The notes: a model not told the origin generated them from the sequence alone. A stretch of DNA of 64,000 nucleotides from Bog-1181 sp964565765 (GCA_964565765.1 CAZMGF010000002.1:33264-97263); one strand, 5' to 3'; shown: positions 7,959 to 16,368, counted from the stretch's first letter. A program made the numbers and translations.

Positions 7959-9014
7959 ATGGCTGATTTGCCGGAAATTGGAAAGATTTCGCCCGATATT
8001 TTTGATGAGATGATCTACCCTTCGCTGGGGAAAAAGAACCCCAGGGTGCTTGTGGGGCCCGAACACGGCGTTGATATCGCTATAGTCGATATCGGCGGCG
8101 GAAAGGTTATGGCCACAACCACTGATCCGGTATTTATCGTTCCTGAATACGGTTTTGAGCGGGCGGCGTGGTTCGCCCTGCACATACTGGTCTCGGACGT
8201 GGTGACCTCGGGATTAAAGCCTTCTTACCTTACAATAGACCTAAACCTCCCGCTCTCGATAAAAAAAGAGGAACTAAACACAATGTGGCGCGTTATTTCC
8301 TCCGAATGCGACAGGATGGGAATATCAATAATAAGCGGTCACACCGCTAAATATGAGGGGTGCAGTTACCCGATGGTCGGCGGCGCAACGGTCATTGCAA
8401 TAGGCGACAAGTCAAAATATGTGACACCAAAAGGGGCCAGGGTAGGGGATAAAATAATAGTCACAAAAGGGGCCGCCATAGAAGCGGCGGGGCTCTTTGC
8501 GGTGACTTTTGAAAAAAAGATTGCCTCGATTTTTGGCGCGGATTTTTCAAAAAAAACCTCTGAAATTTTTTACAAAATGTCGGTGGTCGATGACGCGCTG
8601 ATTGCCGCTTCCGTGGGAGTACGGGACAGGGGGGTTACCTCAATGCACGACGCGACAGAATGCGGCGTCTGGGGAGGGCTCTATGAAATAGCAAAAGCCT
8701 CAAAAGTCGGGATGAAAATAATCAAGGAAAATATTATTGTCCTGCCGGAGGTAAAGGTGTTATGCGAACATTACAAAATTGACCCGTACTCGTCAATAAG
8801 CGAGGGGACGCTTCTGATTACGGCAAGGCCGGATAAGGCTGATAAAGTGGTAAAAAAACTTAAAGAAAATAATATTGACTCCTCAATCGTGGGCAGTGTT
8901 GTAAAAGAGGAAGAGGGTATTTCTGTAATTGAAAACGGCGTTGAAACAACCTTAAAACACCCCAGGATTGACCCCTTCTGGCTTGCTTATGCCAGGGAAA
9001 TGGGGCAGCTATAA
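7959..9014 (+). CDS. AIR synthase-related protein (PurM/ThiL/HypE superfamily) under TPP control
   Basis: A 351-residue ATP-binding protein of the superfamily containing PurM, PurL, SelD, HypE and ThiL. It shows the N-terminal half with TTDPVF and LVSDVVTSG, the middle VGGATVIAIGD, and the C-terminal half beginning KGARVGDKIIVTKGAAIEAAGL. It is not a normal HypE, since the C-terminal Pro-Arg-Ile-Cys tail is absent (it ends AREMGQL). It is also not a standard ThiL, because the GDD motif is replaced (GPEHGVDIAIVD). The upstream TPP riboswitch points to thiamine metabolism, e.g. an alternative thiamine-phosphate kinase; that role is inference. Strong AGGAGG ribosome site. Confidence 0.75.
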   Translation: MADLPEIGKISPDIFDEMIYPSLGKKNPRVLVGPEHGVDIAIVDIGGGKVMATTTDPVFIVPEYGFERAAWFALHILVSDVVTSGLKPSYLTIDLNLPLSIKKEELNTMWRVISSECDRMGISIISGHTAKYEGCSYPMVGGATVIAIGDKSKYVTPKGARVGDKIIVTKGAAIEAAGLFAVTFEKKIASIFGADFSKKTSEIFYKMSVVDDALIAASVGVRDRGVTSMHDATECGVWGGLYEIAKASKVGMKIIKENIIVLPEVKVLCEHYKIDPYSSISEGTLLITARPDKADKVVKKLKENNIDSSIVGSVVKEEEGISVIENGVETTLKHPRIDPFWLAYAREMGQL

Positions 9015-9022
9015 GAGCGGGG

Positions 9023-9059
9023 TTTTTACCTTTTAAAAGAAAATTTTTAATGGTAAAAT
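9023..9059 (+). promoter_or_regulatory. Candidate bio operon promoter and operator
   Basis: TTTTTACC (9023-9030) and GGTAAAAT (9052-9059) form an inverted repeat with a 21-base spacer. The right half coincides with an extended -10, TGGTAAAAT (9051-9059). This arrangement resembles a repressor site such as that of BirA, but the spacer is longer than the usual 14-16 bases, so the assignment is tentative. Confidence 0.35.
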
Positions 9060-9103
9060 CATCCTTATCAATAATACTTTTTTAGTCCGTTGAATGGAGA
9101 ATT

Positions 9104-10090
9104 ATGATAAATGTAAAAAAACTGGCCGAAAAAGCCCTTGAAGGAGTATGCCTGACAAGGCATGAAGCAATTGCCATCCTTGATTATCCCGACGAGGGGA
9201 TACTGGAGCTTCTTGACGCGGCCTATATGGTAAGGAAAAAATATTTCGGTAAAAAGGTACACGTCCAGGTTCTTTTAAACGCCAAATCCGGGCTTTGCAG
9301 CGAGAACTGCGGCTACTGCACACAGTCGAGCGTTTCAGGGGCCGATATAAGTGAGTATCCTTTAAGGCCGGCGGCGGAGCTTGCCGGAGGGGCCGTAAAA
9401 GCAAAAAAAAGCGGCGCTGCCCGTTTTTGTATCGCCCTAAGCAGCATCAGATATGACGACAGCCTTATAAAAAAACTGGCTGAGGCTGTGTACCTGATAA
9501 AAAAAGAGGCTGACATAAGCCTGTGCTGTTCAATGGGATTTTTGACAGAGAGACAGGCAAAGGAACTTAAAAGCGCGGGCCTTGACAGGATAAACCACAA
9601 TCTTAATTCCTCAAGGGAATTTTATCCGCGGATATGCACGACACACACCTGGGACGAGAGGGTAAAAAATCTTAAAGTCTGCAGGGAAGCAGGGCTTGAA
9701 ATATGCTCCGGAGGTATTGTCGGCCTGGGCGAGGGCAAAGAAGGGGCCGCGGATCTTTTTATGGAACTTAGAAAAATAAGGCCGGATTCCATACCGGTCA
9801 ATTTTTATATTCCTGTTCCGGGCACGCCACTGGAAAAAAAGGGTGATAAGCTAACTCCGGCTTACTGCCTTAAGGCGCTCTGCCTTGCAAGGCTCTCCAA
9901 TCCTGAATCTGATATAAGGGCTGCCGGCGGCAGGGAATTTCATCTAAAATCAATGCAGCCATTGTGCCTATATGCTGTTAATTCAATTTTTGTATCGGGT
10001 TACCTGACAACAGGCGGCCAGCCGGCAGGCGAAGGTTTTGATATGATAAAAGATATGGGTTTTGACGCTGAGCTGGAGGGAATTGAATGA
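9104..10090 (+). CDS. bioB: Biotin synthase BioB
   Basis: Radical-SAM enzyme that inserts sulfur into dethiobiotin, the last step of biotin synthesis. The CxxxCxxC motif is Cys65/Cys69/Cys72 (KSGLCSENCGYC). Other BioB signatures are INHNLNSSREFYPRICTTHTW and the conserved Arg region near IRAAGGREFH. The length of 328 residues is normal. The start at 9104 is preceded by TGGAGA. It heads an operon of six biotin genes with 2- to 10-base junctions, and its stop overlaps the bioF start as ATGA. Confidence 0.95.
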   Translation: MINVKKLAEKALEGVCLTRHEAIAILDYPDEGILELLDAAYMVRKKYFGKKVHVQVLLNAKSGLCSENCGYCTQSSVSGADISEYPLRPAAELAGGAVKAKKSGAARFCIALSSIRYDDSLIKKLAEAVYLIKKEADISLCCSMGFLTERQAKELKSAGLDRINHNLNSSREFYPRICTTHTWDERVKNLKVCREAGLEICSGGIVGLGEGKEGAADLFMELRKIRPDSIPVNFYIPVPGTPLEKKGDKLTPAYCLKALCLARLSNPESDIRAAGGREFHLKSMQPLCLYAVNSIFVSGYLTTGGQPAGEGFDMIKDMGFDAELEGIE

Positions 10091-11235
10091 TTGATTTTGA
10101 GGCGAGGCTCCGCGAAATAGATGAAAAAGGGCTCACACGGGAACTTTTTACCATGCCGGCATCCGGCGGAAAATTTTCGCTGAATGGAAAAGAATACCTG
10201 AATTTCTCCTCCAACGACTACCTTGACCTGGCAAATGATGACAGGATAAAAAAAGCCTCAATTGCAGCCGTGGAAAAATACGGCGCAGGCTCCGGCGGCT
10301 CACGCCTGATGTGCGGAACCCTTCCACTGCATGAGGAGCTTGAAGCCTCACTTGCCGGATGGCTCGGATATGAAGCAGGTATAGTTTTCGGAAGCGGCTT
10401 TCTGGCGAATCTCGGTGTAATATCCGCGCTGGCCCGGCAGGGCGACGCAATATTTTTTGACAGGCTGGACCACGCAAGCCTTATTGACGGTGTGCTGGCA
10501 AGCGGAGCATTGTGGAAGCGATTCAGCCATAATGACATGGAAGGGCTCGAAGAAATGCTCAAAAAATCCTCCGGCAATAAATTCATCATTGTGGATTCTG
10601 TTTTCAGCATGGACGGCGATATTTCGCCTGTGAAAAAGCTGAGGGAGATTTCAGACGCTTACGGCGCTTTCCTTATAGTGGATGAGGCCCACGCTATCGG
10701 GGTTTTCGGCAGCGGCGCAGGCATATGCGCGAGGGATAATGTAAGGGCGGACCTGATAACCGGCACCTTCAGCAAAGCCTTTGGCGGGTACGGAGGCTTC
10801 GCTGTTTGCTCCGGCATAATAAAAAAAGTCATCATAAATACGGCCAGGCCATTTATATTTTCAACTTCGCCTCCTCCGGCATGCCTGGGAGGAGCTAAAA
10901 TGGCATTTGATATAATAATGAAGGAAAAAACCTTGGGTAAGGAACTTCTTTCAAACTCTCTTTATTTTCACGGGCTGCTTAAGCAGGCAGGGCTCAAAGT
11001 CCCGGAATTTTCCAGTCAGATAATACCTGTAATGATCGGGGAAAACGGGGACGCGATAAAGGCTGCTGCGCGGCTTTTTGAAGAAGGTGTGTACGCGAAA
11101 GCAATAAGGCCGCCTACAGTCCCAAAGGGCACGGCGCGCTTGAGGTTGTCTGTAACGCTTAGCCACAGCAGGGCGGCGTTAAAGTCAGCGGCGGAGAAAA
11201 CAGCCTCAGCCGCTTTGAAAGCCGGCTTAATTTGA
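10087..11235 (+). CDS. bioF: 8-amino-7-oxononanoate synthase BioF
   Basis: PLP-dependent alpha-oxoamine synthase joining pimeloyl thioester and L-alanine. Lys230 in GTFSKAFGG is the Schiff-base lysine; DEAHAIG (residues 199-205) supplies the PLP-contacting Asp and His. 382 residues, full length. The close relative KBL (2-amino-3-ketobutyrate CoA ligase) is excluded in practice by the operon context. It overlaps bioB by 4 bases and the next gene by 4 bases (TTGA). Confidence 0.93.
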   Translation: MIDFEARLREIDEKGLTRELFTMPASGGKFSLNGKEYLNFSSNDYLDLANDDRIKKASIAAVEKYGAGSGGSRLMCGTLPLHEELEASLAGWLGYEAGIVFGSGFLANLGVISALARQGDAIFFDRLDHASLIDGVLASGALWKRFSHNDMEGLEEMLKKSSGNKFIIVDSVFSMDGDISPVKKLREISDAYGAFLIVDEAHAIGVFGSGAGICARDNVRADLITGTFSKAFGGYGGFAVCSGIIKKVIINTARPFIFSTSPPPACLGGAKMAFDIIMKEKTLGKELLSNSLYFHGLLKQAGLKVPEFSSQIIPVMIGENGDAIKAAARLFEEGVYAKAIRPPTVPKGTARLRLSVTLSHSRAALKSAAEKTASAALKAGLI

Positions 11236-11915
11236 AAAAAGAAATTGTTTTAATATCCGGCTGGGGCGCCGGGCGGAACGCTTTTTTCAGGATAGAGGAA
11301 AAGCTCGGGGAAAAATTTGATTTTTCATATCTTCCATGGGAAAAAGGACTGAATGAAAGTTTTGCGGCTGAATTTATCAGGGGCAGGCAAAAACAGGTTA
11401 TTTTAATGGGGTGGTCGCTTGGCGGGCTTATCGCAATACGGGCCGCGGCCGAAATACCGGAAATAATATCAGGGCTGGCCCTTATCAGCGCGACACCGCG
11501 CATGACGCGGGACGAAGGTTATGATGGCGCGCGTGAAGGCGAAATCAGGGCCATGGCAGCCGGGCTCCTGAAAAACAGGGAAAGAATCATAGAAGGTTTC
11601 GCAAAAAAAGCGTTTGGTGGCGGCGCCGAAATTGATGAATATAAAATGTCGGCCGCGGGATTTACAACAGATGAGCTTTTATCCGGGCTGCAGCTGCTGG
11701 AAAAAACAGATATAAGGAAAAACCTTGATTTGATAACCGTACCGGCCCTTATAATGCATGGAAAGCAGGACAGTATTATTCCTGTCAGCCAGGCGCGTTT
11801 AATCCATGATATGATAAAAGCAAGCTCTTTACTTGAATTTGACGCCGGCCACGGCCTCCCTTACATTGCGCCGGATATTTTAATCGAAGCAACAGGCGGG
11901 TTTCAATGGAAATAA
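11232..11915 (+). CDS. bioH: Pimeloyl-ACP methyl ester esterase, BioH-like
   Basis: Alpha/beta hydrolase of 227 residues with an apparent catalytic triad: Ser62 (GWSLGG), Asp180 (HGKQDSIIP) and His207 (DAGHGLPY). BioH removes the methyl group added by BioC once the pimeloyl chain is complete; its position between bioF and bioC supports that role. It starts with TTG inside the bioF stop (TTGA), an unusual start dictated by the overlap, and ends 10 bases inside bioC. BioG or another analogous esterase is possible, but the motif set fits the BioH family best. Confidence 0.82.
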   Translation: MKKEIVLISGWGAGRNAFFRIEEKLGEKFDFSYLPWEKGLNESFAAEFIRGRQKQVILMGWSLGGLIAIRAAAEIPEIISGLALISATPRMTRDEGYDGAREGEIRAMAAGLLKNRERIIEGFAKKAFGGGAEIDEYKMSAAGFTTDELLSGLQLLEKTDIRKNLDLITVPALIMHGKQDSIIPVSQARLIHDMIKASSLLEFDAGHGLPYIAPDILIEATGGFQWK

Positions 11916-12655
11916 AAAAAATAAAGGACCAGGCACGCAATAATTTTTCAAATGCCGCGGAGTCGTACGCGGAACATGCCGGAGTGCAGGAAGAGGCCGC
12001 TGAAATACTTGTATCAATGCTGCCGGAACAAAAAGCCGCCGCTGTACTTGACATAGGAAGTGGAACGGGGTTTTTGACGGAAAAGGTTGTTGAAAGGCTC
12101 GGCGCGGTGGAATTTACAGGCGTTGATTTTGCCGAAGGCATGGTAAAGGTGTGCAGGCAGAACTGGCCGCAGCATAAATTTGTCTGTGAGGACGCTGAAA
12201 AATTTGACCCGGGCGCGGAATATGACGCTGTTGTGTCAAATTTCACTTTTCAGTGGCTATCTGATATACCAGGCGCCATGCGCAGGTTTTATGGCTGGGT
12301 AAAAAAAGGGGGGATATTTGCCTTCAGCGCGCCGGTAAAAGGGTCGCTAAAGGAACTCAAATTAATATCAGGCTCGTTCCATGATTTTCCCGAAGAGAGC
12401 CTTCTTCTCAGGGGAATGCCCGGCCCGGAGAAACTGCAGATAAAAGAGATGACAGCGTGGTATGATTCGCCGCTGGATGCCGTAAGGTCAATCAAAAATG
12501 TCGGGGCGAATTATACGGCGCCGGAAAAAGAGCGCGGCAGGATAACACGCGCCGGTATGAATGAGTATAAAAAGGCATATATTGGAAAGGACGGAAAATA
12601 TCCCGTCACTTACCGTGTTTTATTCGCGGTAATAAGGAAAGGGAACCAGTTATGA
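11906..12655 (+). CDS. bioC: Malonyl-ACP O-methyltransferase BioC
   Basis: SAM-dependent class I methyltransferase that methylates malonyl-ACP to start pimelate synthesis. Motif I is VLDIGSGTGFLTEKV (about residues 48-62), followed by GVDFAEGMV and the VVSNFTFQWLSD region typical of BioC. 249 residues, normal length. It overlaps the upstream esterase by 10 bases and the bioD start by 4 (ATGA). BioC with BioH defines the fatty-acid-derived pimelate route here. Confidence 0.9.
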   Translation: MEIKKIKDQARNNFSNAAESYAEHAGVQEEAAEILVSMLPEQKAAAVLDIGSGTGFLTEKVVERLGAVEFTGVDFAEGMVKVCRQNWPQHKFVCEDAEKFDPGAEYDAVVSNFTFQWLSDIPGAMRRFYGWVKKGGIFAFSAPVKGSLKELKLISGSFHDFPEESLLLRGMPGPEKLQIKEMTAWYDSPLDAVRSIKNVGANYTAPEKERGRITRAGMNEYKKAYIGKDGKYPVTYRVLFAVIRKGNQL

Positions 12656-13371
12656 ACAGGGGATTTTTCATAACAGCGACAGGCACAGGCGCGGGGAAGA
12701 CAATATTTTCCGCAGGGCTGCTCGCGCTGTTGCTGGAAAAAGGGGTAAAAGCCGCGCCGCTTAAAGCGGTTCAGACAGGCATGAGCGGCTCAAAAATATC
12801 GCCGGACCTGAAAATAATATTCAGACTTTCCGGATTCAAACCTGAGAAGGGAAGTCTTGAACTTATGCAGCCATTTACATTCAGGGACCCGTGCTCGCCG
12901 CATCTTGCGGCCGAGCGCTGCGGCAAAAAGTACGCGTCAATAGCAGGGGTTAAAATAGCGGCTGAAAATCTTTTAGAAAAATATGACGCTATTGTCGCCG
13001 AAGGCGCAGGCGGTGTTCTTGTGCCGGTTGACAGAAGGGAAAAGAGTTTTATGGCAGATTTAATAAAGGGTACAGGGCTGCCGGTAATACTTGTATCACA
13101 GCCAGGGCTCGGAGCCGTTAACCATGCATGCCTTTCTTTTGAGGCGCTGAAAAGCAGGGGGATAAAAATAGCCGGATTTATTTTTAATAATATTGAGGGT
13201 AAAAGCGGCAGCAGTTATATAATAAGGGACAATGCCATTGTAATTGAAGAGTATTCAGGGGTAAAATATCTGGGTACGCTTCCGTTCCTGAAGGTGAAAA
13301 ACAGGGAAAACCTGCTCGGCGCTGTAAAAGCCATGCATGGGATTAAAAAATTAATTGACGGGGAATTTTAA
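12652..13371 (+). CDS. bioD: Dethiobiotin synthetase BioD
   Basis: ATP-dependent carboxylase closing the ureido ring of dethiobiotin. The P-loop TGTGAGKT spans about residues 10-17, with AVQTGM near residue 40 and VAEGAGGVLVPV near residue 115. 239 residues. Start overlaps bioC as ATGA. Confidence 0.93.
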   Translation: MNRGFFITATGTGAGKTIFSAGLLALLLEKGVKAAPLKAVQTGMSGSKISPDLKIIFRLSGFKPEKGSLELMQPFTFRDPCSPHLAAERCGKKYASIAGVKIAAENLLEKYDAIVAEGAGGVLVPVDRREKSFMADLIKGTGLPVILVSQPGLGAVNHACLSFEALKSRGIKIAGFIFNNIEGKSGSSYIIRDNAIVIEEYSGVKYLGTLPFLKVKNRENLLGAVKAMHGIKKLIDGEF

Positions 13372-13372
13372 T

Positions 13373-14686
13373 ATGGACAGGAAAAAGATACAGGCGGCCG
13401 ACCTAAAAAATGTCTGGCACCCTTATACTAATATTGATGAATTTGAAAAAACCGATTTTCCTGTTATAAGCCGGGCAAAGGGGTCATATTTTTATGACAT
13501 TAACGGGAAAAAATATCTGGACGCCATAGCCTCATGGTGGTGCGTCAACCTCGGCCATTCAAGGCCCGAGATTATTTCCGCCATAAAAAAACAGGCGTCA
13601 GAGCTGCAGCATGTTATACTCGGAGGGCTTGCCCATGAAAAGGGGGCCCTGCTGGCGGAGAAACTTGTTGAAATAACCCCGGAAGGGCTTGACCACTGCT
13701 TTTTTTGCGGCGACGGCGCCTCGGCTGTGGAGGCTTCGCTCCGCATGGCCCTGCAGTACTGGGAAAACAACGGGGATAAAAAAAGGAAAAAATTCATATG
13801 CCTTCAGGAAGGCTACCACGGCGACACACTCGGCGCCGTAAGCGTGGGTTTTGTCGAGGAGTTCCACAGAGAATTAAAAGGAGCCGTAAGCGAGAATTTT
13901 GCGGCTGAATCGCCCCACTGCGCGCTCTGTAAATACGGCAAAAGGCCGCAGGATTGTTCTGTGGAATGTTTCGGCTCAATGGAAAAAATAATCGCGGCAC
14001 ACCATGAAGAAACCGCGGCGGTAATTGTGGAACCGCTATGCCAGGGTTCGGCTGGGATGCGCATCTATCCGGAAGAATATTTAAGGCGCCTGCGAAAACT
14101 CTGCGACAAGCACGGGCTCATACTCATTGCCGACGAAATAGCAGTGGGTTTTGGAAGGACGGGAAAAATGTTCGCCTGCAATAAAGCCGGAATTACCCCT
14201 GATATCATGACACTCGGCAAGGGCATGACCGCGGGATATATGCCAATGAGCGCTTCGGTTGTAAGCGACAGGATTTATGACAGCTTTAAGGGTGGCAAAA
14301 CATTTTTTTACGGCCATACTTTTTCAGGGAACCCAATAACCGCGGCAGCGGCCCTTGCCGCAGTAGGGCTCTATGAAAAGTTAAATATTGTTGAAAGAAT
14401 CAAGCCGTTTTCAAAGCTCCTGAAAGAGGGGATGGAAAAAGCCGCCGGGATGCTGGACAACGCTTTTTATAACACCCTTGGCATGATAGCCATGATGCAC
14501 ATACCGGAAAAGCAGGGTGGCGCAAAGAGGGCAAAGCTCGCGGCGCAGAAAGCCCGTGGCATGGGGGTATTTTTAAGGCCTCTGGGGCCGGTGCTTTACG
14601 TCTGGCCGCCTCTCACGATATCTGAAAACGAGATAAAGGAAATTTACAGGGTTCTGGAAAAATCGATAGCGGACACCAAAAAATAA
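13373..14686 (+). CDS. bioA: Adenosylmethionine-8-amino-7-oxononanoate aminotransferase BioA
   Basis: Class III PLP aminotransferase making 7,8-diaminopelargonate. Lys283 (LGKGMTAGYMPMSA) is the PLP lysine and Asp254 (IADEIAVGFGRTG) contacts the cofactor; WHPYTN and ASWWCVNLGH near the N terminus are BioA signatures. I prefer ATG 13373, two bases after the bioD stop with GGGG nine bases upstream. A TTG at 13355 would add six residues inside bioD. The KxxAG region suggests SAM-type rather than lysine-type BioK, but this is not certain. Last gene of the biotin operon. Confidence 0.93.
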   Translation: MDRKKIQAADLKNVWHPYTNIDEFEKTDFPVISRAKGSYFYDINGKKYLDAIASWWCVNLGHSRPEIISAIKKQASELQHVILGGLAHEKGALLAEKLVEITPEGLDHCFFCGDGASAVEASLRMALQYWENNGDKKRKKFICLQEGYHGDTLGAVSVGFVEEFHRELKGAVSENFAAESPHCALCKYGKRPQDCSVECFGSMEKIIAAHHEETAAVIVEPLCQGSAGMRIYPEEYLRRLRKLCDKHGLILIADEIAVGFGRTGKMFACNKAGITPDIMTLGKGMTAGYMPMSASVVSDRIYDSFKGGKTFFYGHTFSGNPITAAAALAAVGLYEKLNIVERIKPFSKLLKEGMEKAAGMLDNAFYNTLGMIAMMHIPEKQGGAKRAKLAAQKARGMGVFLRPLGPVLYVWPPLTISENEIKEIYRVLEKSIADTKK

Positions 14687-14698
14687 AACCATTTTCTT

Positions 14699-14906
14699 GT
14701 AGGGGCCGCCCTATGTGGCGGCCCGGTATTTGACCGGCATGGCAGGCAGTGCTTTTTTTGCCAATCGAGCAGCTTATCGGCAGTGCCGGATGACACGGTA
14801 AAAGTGGTAATGAAGCTTCACGCAGCTTAATTTACACATAAATGTATTATTTAACGATTGGCAAAAAAAGCCCCGCCTGCCATTTTTTACCAGACGGTGC
14901 ATGGTT
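14699..14906. repeat. Dispersed intergenic repeat, copy 1 (about 208 bases)
   Basis: Nearly identical in most of its length to 60784-60992. It starts with a GC hairpin (TGTAGGGGCCGCC...GGCGGCCC). The core is bounded by an inverted pair, GCTTTTTTTGCCAATCG (14751-14767) and CGATTGGCAAAAAAAGC (14855-14871); the flanking GGCAGGC/GCCTGCC extends the stem. Between the arms the words AAGTGGTAATGAAGCTTC and ACACATAAATGTATTATT are shared by both copies. No coding potential is seen. Confidence 0.85.
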
Positions 14907-14912
14907 ATACGC

Positions 14913-14941
14913 TTGAAGATTTACATTATATTATATATAAT
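14913..14941 (+). promoter_or_regulatory. Promoter for the secreted unknown protein at 14971
   Basis: TTGAAG (14913-14918), 17-base spacer, perfect TATAAT (14936-14941), then GGGAGG before ATG 14971. It begins just after the end of repeat copy 1. Confidence 0.75.
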
Positions 14942-14970
14942 TACCTGCAACAATAACCAGGGAGGTTGAT

Positions 14971-15705
14971 ATGAAAAATAGGGTGATTTTCCTGACACTT
15001 CTTATAATAATACCTGCGGCTATTTTCGCCGCGCTGCCAAAGGGGACACAGCTTGAAACCGCCCAGCAATACGCCGACAAGGACGAATCGCCGGTGGTAT
15101 TTTTTGACCCGGGCAGCGGCGACGCGAAAGGGTACATACTTTACGCGGATTTGAACGACAGCGGGGAAAACGCGCTGGTCATCCCTTACAGGATACATAA
15201 AACCGATGAGGAGATAGAAGATAAGGCGGACATATACAGGCAGACATTATCTGTTGATGTTGTATCCGGCGGCAAGAAATTCAGGGGCATGCTGGAAGTG
15301 GACCTTGCCTACAGTTATTCTCCGATTGTTTATCTCACGTCGTTAAGGATAATCAACAATGAGCTTCCCAAGGTTTTTCTGATGGTGAGCGACGGCGTTA
15401 AGAAAAAAGACAAGAAACTGACCCTTATGTATTCCAGCTATGACAGGAAGGATAAAAACAGGGAGCAGAAGATATTTGAGACGGACAAAATGCCTTGGGA
15501 ACTAATTTTGTACCAGTTCGACGCATCAACCCCCACCATAACGGAATTTGACATAAATTACGAGCAGAGCTACGGGAAATATTACATAAGGCCGCTTGAC
15601 GGCCCGGACAAAACCGTGAGGGTTTCGCCGGAGTCGATGAAGAAATTCGAGGAGCAGGTTAAAAAGACAAGGAACGACATATTTTTCGAGTACGACGAGA
15701 AATAG
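14971..15705 (+). CDS. Exported protein of unknown function
   Basis: A 244-residue protein with a signal peptide (MKNRVIFLTLLIIIPAAIFA, cleavage near AALP). The mature part is rich in beta-strand-like alternation and Lys/Asp/Glu; I recognise no family. It has its own strong promoter and ribosome site (GGGAGG). A periplasmic location is inferred; no lipobox, membrane anchor or sorting domain is seen. Confidence 0.7.
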   Translation: MKNRVIFLTLLIIIPAAIFAALPKGTQLETAQQYADKDESPVVFFDPGSGDAKGYILYADLNDSGENALVIPYRIHKTDEEIEDKADIYRQTLSVDVVSGGKKFRGMLEVDLAYSYSPIVYLTSLRIINNELPKVFLMVSDGVKKKDKKLTLMYSSYDRKDKNREQKIFETDKMPWELILYQFDASTPTITEFDINYEQSYGKYYIRPLDGPDKTVRVSPESMKKFEEQVKKTRNDIFFEYDEK

Positions 15706-15723
15706 AAACTAATGTTTTTGTAG

Positions 15724-15743
15724 AGCGGCTGCTTGCTGCCGCT
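15724..15743. repeat. Short GC hairpin between convergent genes
   Basis: AGCGGC (15724-15729) and GCCGCT (15738-15743) form a hairpin shortly after the stop at 15705, preceded by TTTTTG. It may act as a weak terminator for either strand; it resembles the head hairpin of the dispersed repeat (TGTAG followed by a GC stem). Confidence 0.4.
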
Positions 15744-15776
15744 AAACTATAATGAGGGGATTTCATTAATTTTAAA

Positions 15777-16055
15777 TCACGTACTTTCGTGTTTTGCGAC
15801 GAATTTATGGAGAATGCTTGATATAAGTGTCTGGTAGGGAAGCCCTTCTTCCAGCGCAATGCGCTTTATACCTGACAAATCCCCCGACGAGAGCCTGATA
15901 TTCAGCCTCTGATCCTTCCTTAATAATTTTATTGTATTTTTAGCCGCGGAAATGGCTTTGGCTTTTTCTTTTGGGAAGTCTTCAACCCTCTTTAACCTGC
16001 CTTTTTCATAGAGGTCAAGTATCAGCTCTTCTTCACTGTTAAATTTGCGCGCCAT
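15777..16055 (-). CDS. BrnA/CopG-like ribbon-helix-helix antitoxin
   Basis: A 92-residue protein with a C-terminal ribbon-helix-helix: strand RLNIRLSSGDLSGIKRIA followed by EEGLPYQTLISSILHKFV. The N-terminal half is basic and acidic and probably wraps the toxin. It follows the BrnT-like gene by one base, the toxin-first order of brnTA. It should dimerise, bind the promoter at 16337-16368 and repress it. Confidence 0.8.
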   Translation of the reverse strand: MARKFNSEEELILDLYEKGRLKRVEDFPKEKAKAISAAKNTIKLLRKDQRLNIRLSSGDLSGIKRIALEEGLPYQTLISSILHKFVAKHEST

Positions 16056-16056
16056 G

Positions 16057-16335
16057 TTAGTTTTCTCCTTTTGAATACTTTTTTCTGGCTTTTCTGTTAG
16101 GTATTATCGTCTTTAAGAAGATGTCGCCGCCTTCTTCCACGAATGGGACAAGGTATACATAGTCATTAGTTTTAATGACATATATCTTCTGCCCGGGATA
16201 TTTATCCTGGTTTGGATGATCAAGTATATCAAGCAACCCGCCGCATTCTATCCAGAATACAATACCTTCAAACGTAATACCACGATCTCTTTTTAAAGCC
16301 TTGTTCTTTGTTTCATCCCACCTATATCGCTTCAT
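16057..16335 (-). CDS. BrnT-like toxin
   Basis: A 92-residue protein (from MKRYRWDETKNKALKRDRG) of the BrnT/DUF497-like RelE-fold type. It includes ISFE-like ITFEGIVFWIECGG, HPNQDKYPGQ, YLVPFVEE and a C-terminal RKARKKY. BrnT toxins are ribonucleases that inhibit translation. The longer in-frame extension up to 16527 overlaps the HD gene and its terminator, so I reject it. There is no Shine-Dalgarno before the ATG and the -10 lies only four bases upstream, so the mRNA may be leaderless. Confidence 0.75.
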   Translation of the reverse strand: MKRYRWDETKNKALKRDRGITFEGIVFWIECGGLLDILDHPNQDKYPGQKIYVIKTNDYVYLVPFVEEGGDIFLKTIIPNRKARKKYSKGEN

Positions 16336-16336
16336 A

Positions 16337-16368
16337 GACAATATATCACAATGTGTGCCTATTGTCAA
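16337..16368 (-). promoter_or_regulatory. Promoter and inverted-repeat operator of the BrnTA-like pair
   Basis: Read on the minus strand: TTGACA (16368-16363), 17-base spacer, TATATT (16345-16340). GACAATA and TATTGTC (16366-16360 and 16343-16337) form an inverted repeat that brackets the spacer and overlaps both promoter boxes, a likely antitoxin site. Confidence 0.65.
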
